Shown here piece after piece: positions 23,406 through 29,345 of a DNA stretch of 29,345 nucleotides. The position numbers and the translations under genes were made by a program. The DNA is from JALQUL01 sp964556425 (GTDB lineage Bacteria > Pseudomonadota > Gammaproteobacteria > Burkholderiales > Burkholderiaceae_C), in contig CAZKWC010000037.1 in NCBI GenBank assembly GCA_964556425.1, positions 1 through 29,345 on the forward strand, given 5' to 3'. Positions within the stretch are counted from its first letter, which is position 1; every line of letters starts with the position of its first letter. The notes beneath the pieces are model-generated. The model did not search any database. It was not told the DNA's origin and saw nothing but the letters and a program-made list of their open reading frames with translations.

Positions 23406-24872
23406 TTAGGCTTCCTCTGACCAAATACTGTCGCTACGGGCTATTAATGCACTCGCTGCGCTTGGTCCCCAAGTACCCGCTTTGTATGGGCGTGGGCCAG
23501 TGGAGTCATTTTTCCAGAATTGTAAAATAGGTTCAACCCAGCGCCAGGCCGCTTCTTGTTCATCGCGGCGTACAAATAAATTTAATCGGCCATCAATCAC
23601 GTCTAATAACAAACGTTCGTAAGCACCCACTCGCTCATTACCAAAACGTTTATCAAAATCAAGGTCAAGTTGTACAGGACTTAATGAGGGGTTGCCATGA
23701 GTGATTTCATGGCGGTTATGCAAACCTTGGGCTAACAAATGCAATTGCAAACCGTCTTTTGGTTGTAGGTTAATGACCAATCGATTAGCCGCCCCTAAAG
23801 CAGTAGGGTAAATAGCGTGAGGAGTCGGTCTAAAGTTAATCACAATATGACCATCGTTGGCAGCCAAGCGTTTGCCGGTGCGAATAAAAAATGGTACACC
23901 TGCCCAACGCCAGTTAGCAATTTCAGCTCTAAGGGCCACATAGGTCTCAGTGGTGCTATTAGCCGCTACACCAGTAGCTTGTAAATAACCAGGGACTTTT
24001 TCACCGTTGACCATGCCCTCTACATATTGACCACGCACTACATGCTCGCTCAGAGTTTGTAACGTCCAGGGTTTTAAAGAGCGTAAAACTTTGAGTTTTT
24101 CATCACGAATGGCGTCGGCATGAGCATTAATAGGTGGCTCCATGGCAATAGCGCATAACAATTGCAAAGCATGATTTTGAACCATGTCGCGCAATGCGCC
24201 GGTGTTGTCATAAAACGCACCACGCTTATCAACACCCAAATTCTCGGACAGGGTAATTTGAATGTTGGCAATATTTTCACGACGCCATAAGGGTTCAAAA
24301 AAAGCATTGCCAAAACGCAGAGCCAATAAGTTTTGAACAGAAGGTTTGCCTAAATAATGATCAATACGGAAAATTTGATTTTCGTTTAAAACCTTGCTTA
24401 CCGCATCATTAATGGTACGGTTAGAGGCTAAATCTGAGCCTAATGGTTTTTCTAAAACAACCCTAGTGTTGGGTCCGTTTAAACCGGCTTCGGCAATTTG
24501 CTCACAAACTTTGGTAAATAAAGCTGGGGCAGTGGCCAAATACATAATGAGTACATTGGCATTGCGCTCTTTGACATTGTCTGCCAAGGCTTGATAGTCT
24601 TGTGGATTAGATAAATCCATGCGTTGATAAAACAATAATTGGCAAAAGCGCTCGAACTCGTCGGTGCTTGGGCGTTTATCAATACTCACTTCATCAAAAC
24701 GAGCGCTAATTAAATTGCGATATTGCTCGTTGGTGTGATTGTCGCGGGCAACGCCAATAATGCGACCCCCTTCAGGCAAACTACCGTGCCTAAAAGCCTG
24801 AAAAAGAGCAGGCATTAATTTGCGCCATGCAAGGTCACCTGTGCCACCAAAAATAATAAGATCAAAGCTCAT
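23406..24872 (-). CDS. zwf: Glucose-6-phosphate 1-dehydrogenase
   Basis: This 488-residue enzyme oxidises glucose-6-phosphate to 6-phosphogluconolactone and makes NADPH at the entry of the pentose-phosphate and Entner-Doudoroff routes. The nucleotide motif FGGTGDLAWRKLMPALF (8-24), the EKPLG segment and the active-site signature RIDHYLGK (169-176) are intact, and the length is normal. It is divergent from pgi. It shares its strand with the HexR-like gene directly downstream, probably as an operon. A HexR-type palindrome lies 36-50 bp before its start. No good Shine-Dalgarno sequence is seen. Confidence 0.96.
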   Translation of the reverse strand: MSFDLIIFGGTGDLAWRKLMPALFQAFRHGSLPEGGRIIGVARDNHTNEQYRNLISARFDEVSIDKRPSTDEFERFCQLLFYQRMDLSNPQDYQALADNVKERNANVLIMYLATAPALFTKVCEQIAEAGLNGPNTRVVLEKPLGSDLASNRTINDAVSKVLNENQIFRIDHYLGKPSVQNLLALRFGNAFFEPLWRRENIANIQITLSENLGVDKRGAFYDNTGALRDMVQNHALQLLCAIAMEPPINAHADAIRDEKLKVLRSLKPWTLQTLSEHVVRGQYVEGMVNGEKVPGYLQATGVAANSTTETYVALRAEIANWRWAGVPFFIRTGKRLAANDGHIVINFRPTPHAIYPTALGAANRLVINLQPKDGLQLHLLAQGLHNRHEITHGNPSLSPVQLDLDFDKRFGNERVGAYERLLLDVIDGRLNLFVRRDEQEAAWRWVEPILQFWKNDSTGPRPYKAGTWGPSAASALIARSDSIWSEEA

Positions 24873-24907
24873 GGGGATGTTTTATTGGAGATGAAGAATA
24901 AATGAAA

Positions 24908-24922
24908 TGTAATTTAATTACA
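24908..24922. promoter_or_regulatory. HexR-type operator (15-bp palindrome) between zwf and pgi
   Basis: TGTAATTTAATTACA is a perfect inverted repeat, TGTAAT and ATTACA around three bases. It equals the HexR consensus reported for gammaproteobacteria. On the minus strand it overlaps a possible zwf promoter (TTGCAT, 17 bp, TACATT), so binding would block zwf. Confidence 0.75.
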
Positions 24923-24992
24923 AAAAAAATGCAATATTTTTCTGAAAAACAATTAGAATTAACGCAAAATCAAGCCAAAAATAGGTTTTTTT

Positions 24993-25007
24993 GGTAACTA
25001 GGTTACT
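24993..25007. promoter_or_regulatory. Second, diverged HexR-like palindrome near pgi
   Basis: GGTAACTAGGTTACT has perfect arms GTAAC/GTTAC with the same three-base centre as the site at 24908, but differs in the outer bases. It ends 19 bp before the pgi ATG. Confidence 0.45.
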
Positions 25008-25025
25008 TAATAAGGGTTGTTTAGC

Positions 25026-26594
25026 ATGAATCAAACATCAGCATCTACTTCGCAACAGCATGCATTAGCATGGACTCAATTACAAGATTTAGCAGAGCAA
25101 AAAAAGACAAAAATAGACTTAAGAGACTTATTTGCCAACGATGCCCAGCGCTTTGAAAAGTTAAAAATAAACGCCCCTTATTTATGGGCCGACTTATCTA
25201 AAAATTTGATAGATGATGACATTTGGCAAGCCCTTTTACAATTAGCACATACCAGCGGTGTAGAGGGCGGCAGAGTAGCCATGTGGGCAGGCGATCACAT
25301 CAACAACACCGAAGATCGTGCTGTTATGCATTTTTTATTGCGCAGCCCAGCCAACGCAGTACTTGCCAATGAAAAAGTGCAACAAGCCCATGCTTTAGTG
25401 CATGGCACTTTAAACCCAATGTTGGCTTTTGCAGAAAAAATTCGTGCCAATAGCAGCATTACCGATGTAGTGAATATAGGTATTGGTGGTTCCGATTTAG
25501 GCCCATTAATGGCCACTATTGCGCTGAATGATTTTGCCACTACAGGCAAGCGCATGCATTTTGTATCGAATGTAGATGCCCACGAAATTAACCGTGTTTT
25601 AAAACCATTAAATCCAAATAACACCTTGGTATTAGTAGCCTCTAAAACTTTTACCACTGCAGAAACCATGGCCAATGCACAAACTGCAAAAGCCTGGTTT
25701 GAAGCCAATGGTGGCTCGCAAATTGCCGAACATTTTGTAGGCTTAACCACCAACTTAGAAGCCGCAGCACAGTTTGGAATTAGTACTACCTTTGGCTTTT
25801 GGGATTGGGTGGGCGGACGTTATTCGATGTGGTCAGCGATTGGTTTGTCATTGGCAATTGCCGTCGGTGCCGACAATTTTAAAGCCATGCTAAAAGGTGC
25901 ACATGAAATGGACGAGCATTTTAAAAATGCACCATTAGAAAATAATTTGCCGGTGGCCTTGGCTTTATTAGATGTTTGGTATCGCAACTTTATGGGTTTT
26001 ACCAGCCGCTCGGTAGCACCTTACCATAGTGCCTTGGCAAGGTTTCCAGCCTACTTGCAGCAACTAGAAATGGAAAGCAATGGCAAACGTGTGGATCGTA
26101 ATGGCAAACCATTAAGTTATGGCACCAGCGGTGTGGTGTGGGGCGAGCCTGGCACCAATGGCCAACATGCTTTTTTCCAGATGTTGCACCAAGGTACCGA
26201 TGTAGTGCCAGTAGAGTTTATTGGTGTGAAGCACCCTAGCCACCACATTGCCGGACACCACACCCAATTATTGGCTAATATGCTGGCGCAAAGCCAAGCA
26301 CTTATGTTGGGTCAAGAAGGCGATGGCGGTGCCCGCTTCTTCCCTGGCAACCGCCCTAGCACCACCTTTGTATTAGACCGCTTAAGCCCAGAATCTTTTG
26401 GTGCTTTAGTGGCCTGTTATGAACACCGGGTGTTTGTAGCCGGTTTAATTTGGAATATTAATAGCTTTGACCAATGGGGTGTAGAACTAGGTAAAGTGCT
26501 GGCCAAAAACATTGCCAAATCATTAGAGACAGGCGACACCCAAGGTTTAGATGCTTCTAGTGCGGGATTGGTGGCGGCTTTGCGCAGTGAATAA
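25026..26594 (+). CDS. pgi: Glucose-6-phosphate isomerase
   Basis: The enzyme interconverts glucose-6-phosphate and fructose-6-phosphate. From ATG 25026 it has 522 residues; AAGGG lies nine bases before this ATG, which makes it better than the TTG at 25017. Motifs are VNIGIGGSDLGPLMA, FVSNVDAHEI, SKTFTTAETMANA, the signature WVGGRYSMWSAIGL, GVVWGEPGTNGQHAFFQMLHQGT with the catalytic Glu, and a C-terminal FDQWGVELGKVLA with the active-site lysine. It is divergent from zwf across a 153-bp region holding HexR-type sites, so joint control with zwf is likely. Confidence 0.96.
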   Translation: MNQTSASTSQQHALAWTQLQDLAEQKKTKIDLRDLFANDAQRFEKLKINAPYLWADLSKNLIDDDIWQALLQLAHTSGVEGGRVAMWAGDHINNTEDRAVMHFLLRSPANAVLANEKVQQAHALVHGTLNPMLAFAEKIRANSSITDVVNIGIGGSDLGPLMATIALNDFATTGKRMHFVSNVDAHEINRVLKPLNPNNTLVLVASKTFTTAETMANAQTAKAWFEANGGSQIAEHFVGLTTNLEAAAQFGISTTFGFWDWVGGRYSMWSAIGLSLAIAVGADNFKAMLKGAHEMDEHFKNAPLENNLPVALALLDVWYRNFMGFTSRSVAPYHSALARFPAYLQQLEMESNGKRVDRNGKPLSYGTSGVVWGEPGTNGQHAFFQMLHQGTDVVPVEFIGVKHPSHHIAGHHTQLLANMLAQSQALMLGQEGDGGARFFPGNRPSTTFVLDRLSPESFGALVACYEHRVFVAGLIWNINSFDQWGVELGKVLAKNIAKSLETGDTQGLDASSAGLVAALRSE

Positions 26595-26639
26595 AAAACT
26601 AGTCAGTTATAAAAATTGACATCATCTAAATCTGATAAA

Positions 26640-26674
26640 AAAAGCCCAAGCATAAAAATAGTTTGGGTTTTTTT
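26640..26674. terminator. Terminator between convergent pgi and mazF
   Basis: AGCCCAA pairs with TTGGGT around a 13-base loop. A-runs precede it and T-runs follow it, so it can act in both directions. It is about 50 bp after pgi and 66 bp after mazF. Confidence 0.75.
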
Positions 26675-26739
26675 ATTGGGTTTGAATAATATACTTTAAT
26701 GATGAAAGGTGAACAGTTTGAATCCTTCCATCAATGTAT

Positions 26740-27090
26740 TTAAGGTAAGGAAACGATGCTTTGAACAATGTTCCAAACTTGTTCAAGTTCTGTCTGACTC
26801 ACTTGTTCTCCAGTTAACTTTGTATTTCGAGCGACCCAATCAATATTTTTAAAGTGGTCCGATAAAACAACTCCTTCAACTGATACCGTTTTAATAGCCA
26901 CTTCAAATGGGTAACCTTTCACTTTTGAAGTAATTGGACAGACAAATGCACGGCCAATTTTTTGGTTATATGTGGTGTGTGAAAGAACGAGTGCAGGTCT
27001 TCTTCCCGCTTGTTCGTGCCCACTTTGAGGATCAAAATCTAACCAAATAATTTCGCCTTGCTTAGGAGCTTGTTGAATAGCGTTTACCAT
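26740..27090 (-). CDS. mazF: MazF/PemK-type mRNA interferase toxin
   Basis: The 116-residue protein matches the MazF family: QGEIIWLDFDPQSGHEQAGRRPALVLSHTTYNQKIGRAFVCPITSKVKGYPFEV. The arginine in GRRPALVLS and the threonine in CPITSK are the catalytic positions of the family. MazF toxins cut mRNA at short sequences; the target cannot be read from the protein. Its start overlaps the end of the antitoxin gene by 7 bp, the usual coupling of an antitoxin-first pair. It looks intact and therefore functional. Confidence 0.93.
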   Translation of the reverse strand: MVNAIQQAPKQGEIIWLDFDPQSGHEQAGRRPALVLSHTTYNQKIGRAFVCPITSKVKGYPFEVAIKTVSVEGVVLSDHFKNIDWVARNTKLTGEQVSQTELEQVWNIVQSIVSLP

Positions 27091-27341
27091 ACTTCAGTTC
27101 CAACCGGTTTCCCCCACAAAATATCTTTCTCGTCAGGTAAGTTTTGTGGAGTAACACGTTCTAGCATTTCGGCTAAATTTGGACGTTCACGCACTGCTTT
27201 AATAATAATAACGCCGTCAGCAGTGCTTTCTATTTTGACGGTTTGACCAACTTGAATGCCTGAACGTTTCACAATAGAAGATGGAATACGTACTGCAGTA
27301 GATTTACCCCATGTGGAGATGGTAGCTTCAATGGTTTTCAT
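27084..27341 (-). CDS. mazE: MazE-type antitoxin (AbrB-fold)
   Basis: From ATG 27341 it has 85 residues; an upstream TTG at 27359 would lie inside the operator and is not preferred. The swapped-hairpin DNA-binding domain is clear (STWGKSTAVRIPSSIVKRSGIQVGQTVKIE), and the acidic C-terminal tail (NLPDEKDILWGKPVGTEVW) is the toxin-binding part. It should neutralise the adjacent MazF and repress the operon. A 38-bp palindrome starts at its first codon, a strong sign of autoregulation. Confidence 0.93.
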   Translation of the reverse strand: MKTIEATISTWGKSTAVRIPSSIVKRSGIQVGQTVKIESTADGVIIIKAVRERPNLAEMLERVTPQNLPDEKDILWGKPVGTEVW

Positions 27342-27378
27342 AATATGTAGAGATATCAATTGATATGCCTACATATTA
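27341..27378. promoter_or_regulatory. 38-bp palindromic operator of mazEF
   Basis: The outer arms TAATATGTAG (27341-27350) and CTACATATTA (27369-27378) and the 14-bp core ATATCAATTGATAT (27353-27366) are perfect reverse complements about one axis. Only the two 2-base spacers (AG, GC) break symmetry. It begins at the mazE start codon and includes the promoter -10 box. Confidence 0.85.
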
Positions 27379-27400
27379 TAGATATTACAGTGCATGTCAA
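27373..27400 (-). promoter_or_regulatory. mazEF promoter
   Basis: On the minus strand a perfect TTGACA (27400-27395) is followed after 16 bp by TAATAT (27378-27373). The -10 box is the outer arm of the operator palindrome, so repressor and polymerase would compete. Confidence 0.75.
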
Positions 27401-27504
27401 GCCATTATTTCAATTGTTGGGAAAAGGCTAATGTAATTGGGGTTTAGCGCAAGTAATGGTAGAAGTGGATTTTTGAAAAAAGCTATTTAAGTTGTTTGGG
27501 TTTT

Positions 27505-29151
27505 TTAATTGATGGATTGAATATCAACTGAATTCGAATTAATATTCAATATCAAGTTTGGTTTCAATAATTTTGAAGAACGGTGTGTTACGACAATAAT
27601 TAATGAATCCTGCAAATAATGTTTAATAAAACTAATAACTGCACTTTCAAGATGTAAATCTAATCCGTTAGTAGCTTCGTCAAGTATTATTACTTTAGGA
27701 TTTCTGATGAGGGCTCGAATAATTGATATTCTTTGAGATTCCCCTCTAGATATCATATTTACATCACGATTTAAAATCGATGCATCTAATTGAAATTTTG
27801 ATAAGAGACTTAAATCAACTTTGCTAAGAAGATTTCCATCATCAAATATAATATTTTCTTTACAAGTTCCATGAATATGAAATGGTTCAGATGAAAGATA
27901 AACTATTGAATTTGAAATATAGTTGGTTTCAAAATTATTGACAATAGGAAAAGTAAGATTTAATTCCTCATTTTTATTATTTGAAAATAAGTAATATAAA
28001 TGACGAGATAATGTACTTTTACCTGATCCAGAATTTCCTAAAATTAGCCATATTTTATTTTTTAAAAGTGCTTTATGAGTTTTTTCATTGTTAAAAATAT
28101 TAATATAATTAATATGTGATTTAAATCCATTGCTTATTTCTATTTTCGAACTTTTACTCTTTAAATAGTTCTCAATTTCTGAAATGGAAAGCATTGCATC
28201 ACGTATTTCGACAAACTGCAATGTAAGACTGTTAATTGGTTGTATTACTCTATCAAAAATTGTAAATAACAAGTATATAAAACTAAGGTTATAGATAGAT
28301 TTGGGAGATAAAATTATTAACAATAATATGGTAATAAAATATAAGAAGAATAAACTGATTGTATTTAAAAAAGCTCTAGTAAATTTTATGTCAAATAATG
28401 TTTTATGTAGCTCTAAACTTTTTGTGGTTTGAATATTTATATTTTTGTTAAAATATTGATTTTTATTATATTGAACAGAAATAGGTAAGGACTCAATAAA
28501 ATCAATTTGTGATTCAAGTACTTTATTATCCTGAATAAATGCTCTTTGAGTTGCGATTATTTCTTTATTTTTGAAAGCTAATATAATTAATGAATAAAAT
28601 ACTATTGCAGTAGATATTGTTAGAGCAATTAATTTATCAAAAGAATAAAAAATTAATGTGATTGCAATAATTAATTCAATAAAAATTGGTAAAAAAGAAG
28701 AAAAAATTATATGTAAAAAAGTAATAACTGAGTCTTGAGATTTTGAAAAAAAAGATAAAAAATTATTTTTGTCATTATTGCTGAGTAAAAATGAATGTGA
28801 GTTTACATCGTTATATTTATTTAAAGACGTTACACCAAATTTATAAGCAATCCTATAAAGGGATAAATTAAAAAATTTCCATCTAAAATCTAAAATTAAT
28901 TTACTTATTATTTTTGTGGAAAAGAAAATAATAATTAGAATTGATATTTCAAACAATTCATAATTTTGAAAATTATTTTCTTCAAAAAGTTTGACCGTTA
29001 AAAGATAGCCACCAAATGAAATTAATGAAGATGCTATTACAAAAATAATGGCAAAAAATAAATTTTTATAATCATTTTTATCAAAGTTTATTGATAATAC
29101 TTTAAATGTATATATTATTTTTTCAATAACTGTATTTATTTTAATTTTCAT
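27505..29151 (-). CDS. ABC transporter half-exporter (membrane domain fused to ATPase), AT-rich
   Basis: The 548 residues hold an N-terminal membrane domain with about six helices (about 31-53, 66-88, 145-170, 172-193, 262-282, 286-303) and a C-terminal ATPase. The ATPase shows Walker A GNSGSGKST (372-380), a signature-like ISRGESQR (467-474) instead of LSGGQ, Walker B VIILDEAT (487-494) and His523 in VVTHR. The Q-loop, expected near YLSSEPFHIHGTCKENI, lacks its glutamine. This is a type I exporter half that would form a homodimer. Base composition and Lys/Asn/Ile-rich coding are far more AT-rich than every neighbour, so recent transfer is likely. Substrate unknown; small exporters of this kind often move peptides. 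No partner gene is in the window. Confidence 0.85.
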   Translation of the reverse strand: MKIKINTVIEKIIYTFKVLSINFDKNDYKNLFFAIIFVIASSLISFGGYLLTVKLFEENNFQNYELFEISILIIIFFSTKIISKLILDFRWKFFNLSLYRIAYKFGVTSLNKYNDVNSHSFLLSNNDKNNFLSFFSKSQDSVITFLHIIFSSFLPIFIELIIAITLIFYSFDKLIALTISTAIVFYSLIILAFKNKEIIATQRAFIQDNKVLESQIDFIESLPISVQYNKNQYFNKNINIQTTKSLELHKTLFDIKFTRAFLNTISLFFLYFITILLLIILSPKSIYNLSFIYLLFTIFDRVIQPINSLTLQFVEIRDAMLSISEIENYLKSKSSKIEISNGFKSHINYINIFNNEKTHKALLKNKIWLILGNSGSGKSTLSRHLYYLFSNNKNEELNLTFPIVNNFETNYISNSIVYLSSEPFHIHGTCKENIIFDDGNLLSKVDLSLLSKFQLDASILNRDVNMISRGESQRISIIRALIRNPKVIILDEATNGLDLHLESAVISFIKHYLQDSLIIVVTHRSSKLLKPNLILNINSNSVDIQSIN

Positions 29152-29289
29152 GTTAGTGAATTATTTTATAAAAATCAATAAAAATGGCATTTATAAAATA
29201 TTATATGTCGTATGCATAAAGAATATCAAATACTCAAAGTTAAAATCTTTGGTTGAAGAATGATGCAGTAGTCCAAAATCTTTTAATTA

Positions 29290-29345
29290 AACGGCATTCT
29301 CAAATCTGAAGTGCACTAACCTCAAACGCACTAAACTACACAGAT
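29290..29345. other. Possible insertion-sequence end at the window edge
   Basis: The last 56 bases carry a degenerate tandem pattern: CTCAAA then GCACTAA appears at 29299-29319 and again at 29321-29334, followed by CTACA. Repeated short motifs ending in CA are typical of IS termini of the IS21 kind, but no transposase is visible, so this is a weak call. Confidence 0.25.

Noticed and set aside
25295..25753. 152-codon minus-strand frame inside pgi
   Set aside because: It is the antisense of a clear, fully conserved pgi gene and has no recognisable features.
1..29345. CRISPR arrays, rRNA and tRNA genes
   Set aside because: No regularly spaced repeats, no rRNA-like tracts and no cloverleaf or T-arm sequences were seen in the intergenic regions.

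Overview
The window looks like a piece of a low-to-moderate GC betaproteobacterial chromosome, most likely order Burkholderiales. Supporting signs are a DUF3717-DUF1289 fusion protein, a tripartite-tricarboxylate-transporter (Bug) binding protein, a free-standing heptose-phosphate adenylyltransferase (RfaE2), a MurU-type uridylyltransferase and a HexR-zwf-pgi block. Genus cannot be fixed from the sequence alone. The contig is a scaffold: two runs of exactly 100 N (5025-5124 and 15026-15125) each interrupt a gene. No rRNA, tRNA or CRISPR was seen.

Region 1 (1-6346) is a polyamine/membrane gene cluster. On the minus strand, in transcription order, are an SPFH protein (broken by the first gap), a double DUF4178 zinc-ribbon membrane protein, a two-helix DUF350 protein, a membrane-embedded spermidine-synthase-like aminopropyltransferase, and a FAD amine-oxidase-like protein with a twin-arginine signal and lipobox. 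Divergent from it is a small pyruvoyl-type S-adenosylmethionine decarboxylase with all key residues. Together these encode making decarboxylated AdoMet, using it at the membrane, and possibly oxidising an amine product outside the cytoplasm. This is the most intriguing and least understood part of the window.

Region 2 (6373-9796) is housekeeping: MurU-like nucleotidyltransferase, aminopeptidase P, a YiiM-like MOSC protein, and convergent rfaE2.

Region 3 (10172-17059) is an eight-gene plus-strand run: FAD amine-oxidase/desaturase-like protein, DUF1365, CFA-synthase-like methyltransferase, secreted chalcone-isomerase-like protein, MFS carrier (broken by the second gap), DUF3833 lipoprotein, short-chain dehydrogenase and an NTF2/SnoaL-like protein. 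This set matches the fatty-acid-modifying genes that travel with the RpoE-ChrR singlet-oxygen response in other proteobacteria. The first three resemble the Rhodobacter genes for furan fatty acids. The methyltransferase has lost two bicarbonate-site residues of true cyclopropane synthases. No rpoE or chrR is present here.

Region 4 (17163-26594) is central metabolism: a glutathione transferase, purB, a cystathionine-gamma-synthase-family PLP enzyme, the DUF3717-DUF1289 protein, a Bug receptor, a HexR-like RpiR regulator, zwf and divergent pgi. A perfect 15-bp HexR-type palindrome lies between zwf and pgi, with a second related palindrome next to pgi, so the regulator gene and its probable operator can be linked directly.

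Region 5 (26740-29345) is accessory: a mazEF toxin-antitoxin pair under a striking 38-bp palindromic operator with a promoter built into it, then a very AT-rich ABC half-transporter gene that looks foreign, and a possible insertion-sequence end at the window edge.
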